The notes under the pieces are model-generated. The model saw only the letters and a list, made by a program, of their open reading frames with translations. It made no database searches and was not told the DNA's origin. The translations under genes and the position numbers were made by a program. From Bacteroidota bacterium (GTDB lineage: Bacteria > Bacteroidota > Bacteroidia > Bacteroidales > UBA12077), in assembly GCA_020444275.1 (NCBI GenBank), contig JAHLLG010000007.1:1-64000 (forward strand): DNA of 64,000 nucleotides. The letters run 5' to 3'. Shown piece by piece: positions 25,108 to 34,269 of the stretch (positions are counted from its first letter, which is position 1; every line of letters begins with the position of its first letter).

Positions 25108-27078
25108 TTGAGAAAAGTTACACATTATATTACCATTATTCTTTTATTCTTATCGTTTTCGCTTAATGCACAAGAAACGTTAAGAGGCCTTCAGGTTAAT
25201 TCTGCAGTTCAAAAGTTACATAAGGCAGTAAAAAACAAAATAGAACAAAAAACAAAACAAGAGAAAGCTGCGCTTGAACTACCTTTTTTCGATGATTTTG
25301 CCAAATCAGTTGGATATCCTGATGAATCGTTGTGGACCAACAAGTACACTTTTACCAATAAAAGTTACGCATACTTGCCTATATCTGTAGGCGTTGCAAC
25401 CTTTGATGCGATTGATGGCACAGGGGCAATCTATCCTGATGCGGGAACATTTGCATTTCCGGCGGACACACTTACTTCCACATATATCAATCTTGACTAT
25501 CCGGGAGACAATACTATTTTCCTCAGCTTCTTTTATCAACCCGGAGGATTAGGAGATACACCTGAAATAAAAGATTCATTGCTGCTGGAATTTTTCTCGG
25601 CCGATTCGGCAAAATGGTATAAAAAATGGCATGTTGTATATAACGCCAACGATTCAGTTTTAACAGAAAAATATTTTTTAAAAGATGACACAACAAATAC
25701 TACCATTAAGGCTGATTCTTTAGATAATTTAAATCATCGTTTTCAGCAGGTATTTATTCCTGTAAATGAAGACCAATACCTAACCGATACATTTCAATTC
25801 AGATTTAGAAATTATGCCAGTTTATCTGTCGGATCATCAACTGAAAGCCAAGCTAGCAATGTTGATCAGTGGAATTTAGATTATGTACTATTGGATCAAA
25901 ACAGAAGTGCTAATGATACCATATACAACGATTTTGCTTTTGTTGAACCGGTAAGCTCTTTACTAAACAACTACGAAGCAATTCCATGGCCACATTATCA
26001 AAGAGCCAGTGCTTACGAAATTAACGATAGTGTTACTACTGTATACCGAAATCTTTACGGAAATCCAACAGAAAAGGAAAAATGGTTAAAAGTAACAGAT
26101 TTATTAGGACCAACAGGTGTTTATGATGGCAAGATAGGTGCTGTAGATCCAATTTTATATATGCAAATTGATACGCTGTCAACAAATATCGATTATAATT
26201 TTCCAATTAGTTTGGATGAAGATTCTGCGCTCTTTGAGGTTCAAACATACTTCAAAAACAGTTCTGAAAGTGATCTTCGTTATCAATGGAACGATACTAC
26301 CACTCGTTACCAGAAATTTTATAATTATTATGCCTACGACGATGGCACCTCAGAAAGCGGTTATGGAATAATTGGCGAAGGCACAGAAAATGCAATGGTT
26401 GCCATGAGATTCAGAACTTATGAAGAAGATACGTTGAGAGGTGTTCAATTTTACTTTAATCAGGTGCTGAATAACGCAAATCAGTATTCATTCAAATTTC
26501 ACGTTTGGAAAGAATCAGAGAATCTACCTGGTAATATAGTGTACACACAAGAAGGATTAAAACCTGAAAATGCTGATGAACTGAATAAGTTTATTACCTA
26601 CAAACTGGATAGTGCCATTGTGCTCAATGGAAACTTTTTTATTGGCTGGCAAAAAATTGGCACAACCGAAATGCTTAATGTAGGTTTTGATGTAAATAAG
26701 GTTAATAACAACAAGTTATATTACAACTTTGCCGGAAGCTGGATAAAATCTCAACTTGAAGGAACGGTAATGATCAGACCTGTATTTGGCAAAGACATTA
26801 ACATTTCAACAAATGTAGAACAACCTGATCCTTTTGATCAAACTGAATATACTATTTATCCGAACCCGGCTCAGGATATACTAAATATCAATATAAAAGA
26901 CAATAGTACCAATCAATACAGAGTAACCATATTTGATATTTATGGCAAAACTTACCTTGACCGATCGCTTGATGAATCATATATAGATATTTCAACAATC
27001 AATAACGGAGTATATTTTATCCGTATAACAGATAACCAAAGAGTGAGTACAACCAAGAAATTTATAATTATTCGATAG
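25108..27078 (+). CDS. Secreted protein with a type IX secretion C-terminal sorting domain
   Basis: A 656-residue protein with a signal peptide (RKVTHYITIILLFLSFSLNAQ) and a C-terminal Por-secretion type A domain of about 85 residues (EYTIYPNPAQDILNI, VTIFDIYGKTYL, INNGVYFIRITDNQRVSTTKKFIIIR). It should cross the outer membrane by T9SS and be surface-attached or released. The large middle part has repeated Tyr/Asp-rich beta-sandwich-like stretches but no catalytic motif that I recognise. The start is a TTG directly ahead of the signal peptide. Confidence 0.85.
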   Translation: MRKVTHYITIILLFLSFSLNAQETLRGLQVNSAVQKLHKAVKNKIEQKTKQEKAALELPFFDDFAKSVGYPDESLWTNKYTFTNKSYAYLPISVGVATFDAIDGTGAIYPDAGTFAFPADTLTSTYINLDYPGDNTIFLSFFYQPGGLGDTPEIKDSLLLEFFSADSAKWYKKWHVVYNANDSVLTEKYFLKDDTTNTTIKADSLDNLNHRFQQVFIPVNEDQYLTDTFQFRFRNYASLSVGSSTESQASNVDQWNLDYVLLDQNRSANDTIYNDFAFVEPVSSLLNNYEAIPWPHYQRASAYEINDSVTTVYRNLYGNPTEKEKWLKVTDLLGPTGVYDGKIGAVDPILYMQIDTLSTNIDYNFPISLDEDSALFEVQTYFKNSSESDLRYQWNDTTTRYQKFYNYYAYDDGTSESGYGIIGEGTENAMVAMRFRTYEEDTLRGVQFYFNQVLNNANQYSFKFHVWKESENLPGNIVYTQEGLKPENADELNKFITYKLDSAIVLNGNFFIGWQKIGTTEMLNVGFDVNKVNNNKLYYNFAGSWIKSQLEGTVMIRPVFGKDINISTNVEQPDPFDQTEYTIYPNPAQDILNINIKDNSTNQYRVTIFDIYGKTYLDRSLDESYIDISTINNGVYFIRITDNQRVSTTKKFIIIR

Positions 27079-27087
27079 AAAAACAGG

Positions 27088-28131
27088 ATGAAAGAAGAAG
27101 AAGAATTTATTGAAAACGAAGAGAATGAATTATACGAACACTATCGAATAGAAGTTGATGCAGGACAAAAACCACTTCGCATAGATAAATTTCTTGTAAA
27201 TCGTATAGAAAATGCTTCAAGAAGTAAAATCCAAAGTGCTGCCGATGCTGAAAATATATTGGTTAATCAGAAACCTGTAAAATCGAACTATAAAGTTAAG
27301 CCCAATGACATTATTTCAATTGTTATGGCTTATCCACCAAGAGAAATAGAGTTAATTCCTGAAAATATTCCATTGGATATTGTTTATGAAGATGATGCAT
27401 TAGTTATTGTGAATAAAAAACCCGGAATGGTAGTGCATCCCTCCTATGGTCACTATTCAGGAACATTGGTTAATGCCATGATGTATCATCTAAAAGACTT
27501 ACCCCTTTTTAACAGTGGCGATATGCGCCCTGGATTGGTACATCGCATTGACAAAAACACTTCCGGCTTACTGGTTCTTGCTAAAACTGAACAAGCGCTT
27601 AATAAACTAGCCAAGCAGTTTTTCGATAAAACTACAGAACGAAAATATTATGCACTGGTTTGGGGAACATTTGACGAAGAATACGGAACAATTACAGGCC
27701 ACATTGGACGTAATATCAAAAACCGTAAGGTGATGCAGGTCTTTCCTGATGGTTCACAAGGAAAAGATGCTGTTACACATTATAAAGTATTAGAAGAATT
27801 AGGTTATGTTACCCTTGTTGAATGTAAACTGGAAACCGGACGAACGCATCAAATAAGAGTTCATTTTCAGCATATTGGTCATCCGTTATTTAACGATTTT
27901 GAGTATGGTGGCGACCAGATTTTAAAAGGTACAACATTTACAAAATATAAGCAGTTCGTTCAAAACTGTTTTAAAATTCTACCACGCCAAGCTCTACATG
28001 CAAAAACACTTGGTTTCAGGCATCCTGTAAACGATGAGTTTATGCGATTTAATTCGGAATTACCGGATGATATGGTGCAAGTTGTTGAAAAGTGGAGAAG
28101 ATACCTTTCAGGCAGAGAAAATTTCGAATAG
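27088..28131 (+). CDS. rluD: RluD-type 23S rRNA pseudouridine synthase
   Basis: A 347-residue RluA-family enzyme. An S4 RNA-binding domain (about residues 28-90, PLRIDKFLVNRIENASRSKIQ) precedes the synthase domain with catalytic Asp155 in PGLVHRIDKNTSGLLVLAKT and the later GRTHQIRVHFQHIGHPL. RluD isomerises uridines in helix 69 of 23S rRNA; assignment to RluD over RluA/RluC rests on the S4 domain and overall order. The acidic N-terminus (KEEEEFIENEENE) is unusual. It follows the T9SS gene by 9 bp. Confidence 0.9.
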   Translation: MKEEEEFIENEENELYEHYRIEVDAGQKPLRIDKFLVNRIENASRSKIQSAADAENILVNQKPVKSNYKVKPNDIISIVMAYPPREIELIPENIPLDIVYEDDALVIVNKKPGMVVHPSYGHYSGTLVNAMMYHLKDLPLFNSGDMRPGLVHRIDKNTSGLLVLAKTEQALNKLAKQFFDKTTERKYYALVWGTFDEEYGTITGHIGRNIKNRKVMQVFPDGSQGKDAVTHYKVLEELGYVTLVECKLETGRTHQIRVHFQHIGHPLFNDFEYGGDQILKGTTFTKYKQFVQNCFKILPRQALHAKTLGFRHPVNDEFMRFNSELPDDMVQVVEKWRRYLSGRENFE

Positions 28132-28192
28132 TTTTATTGTTTATATTTTCTCAAAATATTTGTAACTTACCCACTTAAATATGGTATTTATT

Positions 28193-28732
28193 ATGCGTAT
28201 AGTTACACATACAACTAAAATCATTTTTACAATGCTTCTCTTTCTATCATTTTCGTGCAAATCAGGTAAACCCTTAAAAACAGTCGACCACGTTGATTTA
28301 AAAAAATATATGGGTAAGTGGTATGAAATAGCAACGATTCCTCAAAAATTTCAAAAAGGCTGCCGCTGCACTATTGCAGAATATTCCCTAACAGATAAAG
28401 GATATGTTAGGGTATTAAATTCATGTAGAAAAGATTCAGTTAATGGTCCGGCAAATCAAATTGAAGGCAAAGCATTTGTAAATAAACAAAACCCCGCCAA
28501 ATTAAAAGTTCAGTTCTTTTGGCCGTTTAAAGGAAAGTACTGGATTATTGATTTAGCAGATGATTATAGTTACGCTGTAGTAGGTCACCCCAACAGAAAA
28601 TATCTTTGGGTTTTATCGCGAAAACCAACCATGGATAGTAAAATATATGAAGAAATTATTACCCGTTTGAAAGACCAAGATTACAATACCGATTTACTGG
28701 TTAAAACAAATCAAAATTGCAATTCGCTATGA
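28193..28732 (+). CDS. blc: Outer-membrane-type lipocalin lipoprotein
   Basis: A 179-residue lipocalin of the Blc branch. The signal ends in lipobox FSC (LFLSFSCKSG), then the lipocalin motif KYMGKWYEIATIPQKFQKGC, and the late YAVVGHPNRKYLWVLSRKP. Blc proteins bind lipids at the outer membrane under stress. An ATG 12 bp further upstream is also in frame; I prefer the one giving a positively charged signal start. The stop overlaps the cyanophycinase ATG (ATGA), so translation is coupled. Confidence 0.88.
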   Translation: MRIVTHTTKIIFTMLLFLSFSCKSGKPLKTVDHVDLKKYMGKWYEIATIPQKFQKGCRCTIAEYSLTDKGYVRVLNSCRKDSVNGPANQIEGKAFVNKQNPAKLKVQFFWPFKGKYWIIDLADDYSYAVVGHPNRKYLWVLSRKPTMDSKIYEEIITRLKDQDYNTDLLVKTNQNCNSL

Positions 28733-29574
28733 AAAGAGTTCTGTTCCTCTTTATACTCTGCTTTATTTTTATACCATTAACAAAATCCCAAACAACCGGC
28801 CCCGAATCAGGAAAACTTTTAATTATTGGAGGCCATGCAAATGACAGTATTTTTATTCCTATGTTTAAAAAACTAGCTGGTGGAGATCAGGCTGAAATTG
28901 TTATTATACCAACAGCTCGCGATGATGAAAGCATTTCCGGAGATCCCGATTTTAAAACACTAATTGCTCGTTTCGAAAAATTCGGTTTTAAGAAAGTCAG
29001 TGTTTTGCATACCCGGAACCCACAAGAAGCTAATTCACCCGAATTTACCGAACCGTTAAAAACTGCCACAGGAGTTTGGTTTCAAGGCGGGCGTCAATGG
29101 CGACTGGCAGATTCGTATTTAAATACTTTAACTCATCTTGACATTTATGGCGTACTGCATAGAAATGGTGTTGTTGCAGGAACATCGGCAGGTGCAACAA
29201 TCCAGGGCTCCTATCTGGCACGTGGCGATACAAAAGCCAATACCATTATGATGGGCGATCATGAAGAAGGATTGTCATTCATCAAGAATATTGCCATTGA
29301 TCAGCATTTACTGGCTCGTAACCGGCATTTTGATATGTTCGAAATTTTAGCTGAAAAACCTCAATTATTAGGAATGGGATTAGATGAAAATACCGGAATA
29401 ATTGTAAAAGGAAATACTTTTAAAGTTGTCGGTGAGCATTATGTTGCCGTATACGACAATACACGTTGGTCAGAGGAACGGGATACCACAATTCAATTGA
29501 ACAACAGAAAAGAGTTTTACTTCTTAAAACCAGGCGATCAGTATGATCTATTGAACAGAAAAATATTAAAATAA
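28729..29574 (+). CDS. Exported cyanophycinase-like peptidase (S51 family)
   Basis: A 281-residue protein with a signal peptide (VLFLFILCFIFIPLTKSQ) and an S51/class I glutamine amidotransferase-like fold. LLIIGGHANDS, the nucleophile GTSAGATIQG and the region NRHFDMFEILAEKPQLLGMGLDENTGIIV are family features. Cyanophycinases cut Asp-Arg cyanophycin dipeptides; secreted members in non-cyanobacteria may use other beta-Asp or Asp-Xaa peptides. Coupling with a lipocalin gene is unexplained. The catalytic Ser is intact. Confidence 0.85.
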   Translation: MKRVLFLFILCFIFIPLTKSQTTGPESGKLLIIGGHANDSIFIPMFKKLAGGDQAEIVIIPTARDDESISGDPDFKTLIARFEKFGFKKVSVLHTRNPQEANSPEFTEPLKTATGVWFQGGRQWRLADSYLNTLTHLDIYGVLHRNGVVAGTSAGATIQGSYLARGDTKANTIMMGDHEEGLSFIKNIAIDQHLLARNRHFDMFEILAEKPQLLGMGLDENTGIIVKGNTFKVVGEHYVAVYDNTRWSEERDTTIQLNNRKEFYFLKPGDQYDLLNRKILK

Positions 29575-29776
29575 CTGCTTTAAATTTTTCTTAAAAACTT
29601 AAATCAGCATAGTACCTAATCTGGTCCGCACACATTTCAGCACAGATCGTATTAATACAATTTTAAAGTTCATTTATCATCAAAATAATCACATTCGTCA
29701 TAAGGTTAAAACAAATTAGAAAACCTACCGTAATCAACCATAGAAACACTAAAGAACGAAAACAACAAAATTGAAA

Positions 29777-30337
29777 ATGGCTGATCGAAAATTAAGAAAA
29801 CTGGATGACGAAGTTTGGAAAGAAATTCCATTTGCAGATAAAAAATACGAGGTAAGTAATTACGGTCGGGTAAAAAGTTATTGTTACGATAAAGTGAATG
29901 GTAAAATACTAAGGCCCGGGTTAACCAAGGGGTTTTACACCGTAACATTTAAAACAAACGAAAAAAAGAAAACGTTCCTTGTGCACAAGTTGGTTGCCAT
30001 GGTATTTGTTCCGAAAGAAAACGACGATCAAACCATTGCTATTCACTTAGACTGGAATAAACGTAATAATCATTATAAAAACCTTCAATGGGTTACAAAA
30101 GACGAAGCATACGCCCGTATTATGCCTCGTTTGCAAGAAATAAACAAAATAAAAAATAAAGGCATTATCCGAAATTCAAAATTAAAACCCGAAGATGTAA
30201 AGGTTTTAAAAGGAATGTTGGAAAAAGGAGTAAAACAAAATGTTATTGCTAAACTTTTTTCAATAAGTGAAATGCAAGTTACCAGAATTAAGCGAGGGGA
30301 AAACTGGAGTAAAATAAAAGCTCCGGTGGAGAATTAG
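29777..30337 (+). CDS. NUMOD4/HNH endonuclease-like protein with C-terminal HTH
   Basis: A 186-residue protein. NUMOD4 (EVWKEIPFADKKYEVSNYGRVKS) is followed by an HNH_3-like core (VHKLVAMVFVP, AIHLDWNKRNNHYKNLQWVT) and a C-terminal helix-turn-helix (LLEKGVKQNVIAKLFSISEMQVTRIKRGENW-like). This is the architecture of intron/phage homing endonucleases, but here it is a free-standing gene with its own terminator and no intron or phage neighbours. It may be domesticated as a DNA-binding protein. ATG at 29777 is preferred over a TTG two codons earlier. Confidence 0.75.
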   Translation: MADRKLRKLDDEVWKEIPFADKKYEVSNYGRVKSYCYDKVNGKILRPGLTKGFYTVTFKTNEKKKTFLVHKLVAMVFVPKENDDQTIAIHLDWNKRNNHYKNLQWVTKDEAYARIMPRLQEINKIKNKGIIRNSKLKPEDVKVLKGMLEKGVKQNVIAKLFSISEMQVTRIKRGENWSKIKAPVEN

Positions 30338-30356
30338 AAACACAACGAGTACTTCA

Positions 30357-30396
30357 GCCGCTATATCGCCCGATATGGCGGCTTTTTTATTTTTTG
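30357..30396 (+). terminator. Terminator after the NUMOD4/HNH gene
   Basis: The GCCGCTATATCG/CGATATGGCGGC stem (one wobble pair) is followed by a run of T interrupted once. Confidence 0.85.
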
Positions 30397-30462
30397 TAAT
30401 TCAAACCTTTTTGGCAAACTATTTGTTATCATTTATCCAGTTATACATTTAAAAAATATCTT

Positions 30463-31068
30463 ATGAAAAATATTTTATTACCTATTCTTATACTTATCAG
30501 CACCTTTAGTTTTGTGCAAGCGCAGGATAATGATAAAGATCAAATTAAAACCATTTTAACTAAACCTTCAAAAGTTAGAGGTTTCATTGGCCCAATAACC
30601 AATACAACAACATTGGATGGTGATGTTGCCTATATGACCGGAGTAAATGCCGGAGGAATTTTCAACGATCATTTCATTTTTGGATTTTACAAAGTTGATC
30701 TCGAAAATAGTGTTTATTCAAGCAATAGCAGTTACAATGGATCAAGTATGGACTTTGATCATAAAGGTCTTTGGTTGGGTTACATTTTTATGCCTCAAAG
30801 CATGATTCATTTTAATGTTAACGTGCAAGCAGGTAAAGGAAATCTTGAAATCTATGATACTATTTTTGATACCTGGATTGAGGATGACTTTATATTTGTA
30901 CTGACACCAAGCTTAGAGGCAGAATTTAATGTGGCTAAATTTTTACGTGTTGGCATTGGCGCAAACTATCGCCTAATGTTTGATGTAGACAGATTTGATA
31001 ACTATTCAGATAAAGATTTCTCTGAACTTGGAGCATTCGTTAGCTTTAAGTTCGGGTGGTTTAATTAA
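30463..31068 (+). CDS. Outer membrane beta-barrel-like protein
   Basis: A 201-residue protein with a clear signal peptide (ILLPILILISTFSFVQAQ). The rest shows alternating aromatic and small residues typical of small barrels (GLWLGYIFMPQSMIHFNVNVQAGKG, LRVGIGANYRLMF) and ends in a C-terminal aromatic strand (GAFVSFKFGWFN). No enzymatic motif is present. It stands alone between two terminators. Function unknown. Confidence 0.7.
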   Translation: MKNILLPILILISTFSFVQAQDNDKDQIKTILTKPSKVRGFIGPITNTTTLDGDVAYMTGVNAGGIFNDHFIFGFYKVDLENSVYSSNSSYNGSSMDFDHKGLWLGYIFMPQSMIHFNVNVQAGKGNLEIYDTIFDTWIEDDFIFVLTPSLEAEFNVAKFLRVGIGANYRLMFDVDRFDNYSDKDFSELGAFVSFKFGWFN

Positions 31069-31107
31069 TTTTTGCAGCTAAATTTTATAATGAACCGAAA
31101 TTACGCG

Positions 31108-31132
31108 GGAGCTTGAAAAAGCTCCTTTTTTT
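31108..31132 (+). terminator. Terminator after the beta-barrel gene
   Basis: GGAGCTT/AAGCTCC with a four-base loop, followed by seven T. Confidence 0.8.
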
Positions 31133-31196
31133 ATTCTTATCCTAAGAATTACAGAAGTTTTTCCCTATCATCTTATCACATTATCTCTATAAATCT

Positions 31197-31204
31197 TATT
31201 TTTG
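31197..31204 (+). promoter_or_regulatory. -7 element (TATTTTTG) before the ddl operon
   Basis: TATTTTTG matches TAnnTTTG and ends 25 bp before the ATG of the D-Ala-D-Ala ligase. Confidence 0.4.
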
Positions 31205-31229
31205 ATAAATAATAATTTGATTTAACAAG

Positions 31230-32228
31230 ATGAAGAAAAATATTGCCATTGTTGCAGGAGGAGATTCTTCCGAATATGTAGTTTCCATAAATAGTGCCAA
31301 ACAAGTTGCGAATTGGGTAGATAAAGAAAAGTACAATGTGTACACTGTATTGGTAAAAGGTACGGAATGGATTGTAAATAGTGAATCATTTTGCGATGTT
31401 ATTGTTAACAAAGATGATTTTAGTTTTACTCTTAACAATCAGAAAACAACTTTCGATTGCGCATTAATTATTATCCATGGCACACCAGGTGAAGATGGTA
31501 AGCTACAGGGATATTTTGACACGCTGCAAATTCCTTATACAACTGCAAATACATTAGCATCAGCAATAACATTTAATAAAATATTCAGCAAAAATTACGT
31601 TAAACCTTTCAATATCTCTATTGCAAAATATGTTACGGTAAAAAAAGGAGATGTTATTGATGCGGATGCTATTTTAAATGTAACCGGTTTACCTTGTTTT
31701 GTTAAGCCTAACTGCGGAGGATCAAGTTTTGGAATAACCAAACTTAAAGACAAGGAAAAGTTATTAGAAGCCATTGAAGAAGCATATAAAGAAGATCATG
31801 AGGTAATAATTGAAGAATTCCTTGAAGGCATGGAACTTACTTGTGGATTAGTTAAAACAACAAAACAATCGTATATCTTCCCTCCTACAGAAATTGTAAG
31901 TAAAAACGAGTTTTTCGATTACGAAGCCAAATATACAAAGGGAATGGCCGATGAAATTACACCGGCACGTATTTCCGATAAACTTGCGAAAGAAGTCCAG
32001 CAGCTTTCATCTCAAATTTATGATATTTTTCAACTGAACGGAATTGTTCGGGTTGATTACATTTATACCAACAAGCAACTCTATTTTATGGAGGTAAATA
32101 CTGTTCCGGGTATGAGTGCTGCCAGCATTGTTCCTCAACAGATCGAAGCTGCAGGATACAATCCCAAAGATATTTTTACCATTGTAATTGAAGATGCACT
32201 GGAAAGAGATCAGAGCATAAAAAAGTAG
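31230..32228 (+). CDS. ddl: D-alanine--D-alanine ligase
   Basis: A 332-residue ATP-grasp enzyme. It has the N-terminal GGDSSEYVVSINSAKQV, the HGTPGEDGKLQGYFD loop, the ATP-binding PCFVKPNCGGSSFGITK and the C-terminal YFMEVNTVPGMSAASIVPQQ. It makes the D-Ala-D-Ala end of peptidoglycan. The gene is followed after only 2 bp by a molybdopterin oxidoreductase, an odd partner for a wall enzyme. Residues determining D-Ala versus D-Lac or D-Ser preference cannot be settled by eye. Confidence 0.92.
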   Translation: MKKNIAIVAGGDSSEYVVSINSAKQVANWVDKEKYNVYTVLVKGTEWIVNSESFCDVIVNKDDFSFTLNNQKTTFDCALIIIHGTPGEDGKLQGYFDTLQIPYTTANTLASAITFNKIFSKNYVKPFNISIAKYVTVKKGDVIDADAILNVTGLPCFVKPNCGGSSFGITKLKDKEKLLEAIEEAYKEDHEVIIEEFLEGMELTCGLVKTTKQSYIFPPTEIVSKNEFFDYEAKYTKGMADEITPARISDKLAKEVQQLSSQIYDIFQLNGIVRVDYIYTNKQLYFMEVNTVPGMSAASIVPQQIEAAGYNPKDIFTIVIEDALERDQSIKK

Positions 32229-32230
32229 AC

Positions 32231-34267
32231 ATGAAGAAAGTTCATAACACAGCTTGTCCGCGGAATTGTTACAGCACCTGTTCATTCAAAGTATGGACCG
32301 ACGATGGAAAGGTTGTTAATATCGATCCGCAACCGTTGAACAAGGCTACACCTGAAGGAATCTGCCTTAAAGGACTAAGCTATGTTGAACGAGTAAACTC
32401 TCCAAGAAGAATTCTGCATCCATTAAAAAAAGTTAATGGTGAATTTCAAAGAATTACGTGGGATGAAGCTTTGAACGAAATCTCTGAAAAGCTCCAATAC
32501 TTTAAAGAAAAATTCTCTCCACAAAGTATTTTATTTTATTATGCCAGCGGAATGTCTGGTCTGTTAAACTCTGTGAGCACCAATTTCTGGAAAATGTTTG
32601 GCGGAGCAACCACTGTGTATGGAAATCTATGCTGGCCTGCTGGTTTAGAAGCTACCAGGTTAACTCTTGGAGAAAATAAACACAATGTTCCGTGGGATGT
32701 AGAAAATGCCAAACTCATTCTGGTATGGGGAAAAAATCCAGCTGAATCAAATATTCAGCAAATGATCCCCATTGAAAAAGCCCAGCACAATGGAGCCAAA
32801 CTTATTTTTGTTGATCCAAGGCGAACACTATCAACAGAAAGAGCCGATCTGTTGATACAACCTAAACCTGGCACCGACGGAATACTTGCATTAGCAATTG
32901 CCAAGATTTTAATAGAAAACAACTGGATAGACAAGTCATTTATAGATAAATATGTTCTGGGTTTTACTGAATTTAAAGAATCGGTTCTTAAAATAAACAT
33001 TGATGAAGCAAGTAAAGAGTGCGGTGTTTCTGTTGAATTTATTAAAGAACTTGCACAAACTATTGGTACAACAAAACCTATGACACTCATTCCGGGTTAT
33101 GGAATGCAACGTTATACCAATGGAGGACAAACAACAAGGTGTTTACTGGCATTATCTGTAATAACCGGAAATATTGGCAAACCGGGAGCTTGTTGGCATT
33201 ACGCCGATCTGCAAGGCGATATATTTAGCGAAATAAAAGAACCTTTAAGCTACTTTCCACCTGAAAAACCAGATGGTATATTCCGCAGAGAAATTGCCAC
33301 AGCGCGTTTAGGTGAAGATATGCTCCATTTAAAAGATCCGGAACTAAAAATGGCCTGGGTTGAGCGAGGAAATCCATTATCACAAAATCCGGATAGCAAT
33401 AGAATTAAAGAAGCTTTTCGAAAACTTGAATTCCGCGTGGTTGTAGAGCAATTTATGACCGACACTGCTCGCGAAGCTGATATTGTTTTGCCTGCAAAAA
33501 CCATGTTTGAGCAATCGGATGTTATATCATCCTATTGGAACCCTTATGTTCAGTTACGTCAGAAAGTAATAGAACCTATTGGTGAGGTAAAACCCGAAAC
33601 AGAAATTTACTATTTGCTGGCAAAAAAACTAGGTTTCTCAGATAAAGAAATTGAACAAAATATTCCGGAACCAAACGATGAATCTATTGAAAAATGGCTA
33701 ACCAATATATTGAAACCCTGGTCTGAAATTACACTCAAAAAATTAAAAGACGGGCCTGTTTTGTCGCCCGTTTTGCAAGAGATTGCATTTTCGGATTATA
33801 AATTCAATACTCCTTCAGGGAAAATAGAACTGTTATCGGAAACAGCGTATAAAAAATGGGGAGTAAATCCTCTGCCAAGTTATGAAAAGACGGTAGAAAG
33901 AGATCAGAAGCGATATCCTTTTAACCTGATGTCGCCAAATACTAAAAACAGGATCCATTCCCAATTTGGAAATCTGGAAAGTATAAAGCTTATAGATCCG
34001 GAACCTCTGGCAACTATTAATTTGGGCGATGCTACAAAAAAAGATATTCAGGACAATGATTTTATCCGGGTTTTTAACGACCGTGGCGAACTTACTATAA
34101 AAGTTAAAATTGATGCCAGCTTACGCCCCGGGAATATCGTAATTGTGAATGGATATTGGCACGAAGAAGGTGCCTGCCCGAACAGTTTATCCAAAGGGCG
34201 CGAAACAGATATGGGGCACGGAACCGCATTTCACGATAATATGGTGAACTACGAAAAAGCAGATTAG
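32231..34267 (+). CDS. Molybdopterin oxidoreductase, DMSO reductase family catalytic subunit
   Basis: A 678-residue bis-MGD oxidoreductase. The N-terminal 4Fe-4S ligands are Cys9, Cys13, Cys17 and Cys45 (CPRNCYSTC, GICLKG). Cys134 in VYGNLCWPAG is placed where Mo is coordinated, as in PsrA/PhsA-type enzymes. The C-terminal molydopterin dinucleotide-binding domain ends NDRGELTIKVKIDASLRPGNIVI. There is no Tat signal, so it faces the cytoplasm or moves otherwise. It pairs with the fused ferredoxin/membrane subunit 2 bp downstream. The substrate is unknown; thiosulfate, polysulfide or an N/S-oxide are possible. Confidence 0.88.
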   Translation: MKKVHNTACPRNCYSTCSFKVWTDDGKVVNIDPQPLNKATPEGICLKGLSYVERVNSPRRILHPLKKVNGEFQRITWDEALNEISEKLQYFKEKFSPQSILFYYASGMSGLLNSVSTNFWKMFGGATTVYGNLCWPAGLEATRLTLGENKHNVPWDVENAKLILVWGKNPAESNIQQMIPIEKAQHNGAKLIFVDPRRTLSTERADLLIQPKPGTDGILALAIAKILIENNWIDKSFIDKYVLGFTEFKESVLKINIDEASKECGVSVEFIKELAQTIGTTKPMTLIPGYGMQRYTNGGQTTRCLLALSVITGNIGKPGACWHYADLQGDIFSEIKEPLSYFPPEKPDGIFRREIATARLGEDMLHLKDPELKMAWVERGNPLSQNPDSNRIKEAFRKLEFRVVVEQFMTDTAREADIVLPAKTMFEQSDVISSYWNPYVQLRQKVIEPIGEVKPETEIYYLLAKKLGFSDKEIEQNIPEPNDESIEKWLTNILKPWSEITLKKLKDGPVLSPVLQEIAFSDYKFNTPSGKIELLSETAYKKWGVNPLPSYEKTVERDQKRYPFNLMSPNTKNRIHSQFGNLESIKLIDPEPLATINLGDATKKDIQDNDFIRVFNDRGELTIKVKIDASLRPGNIVIVNGYWHEEGACPNSLSKGRETDMGHGTAFHDNMVNYEKAD

Positions 34268-34269
34268 TT

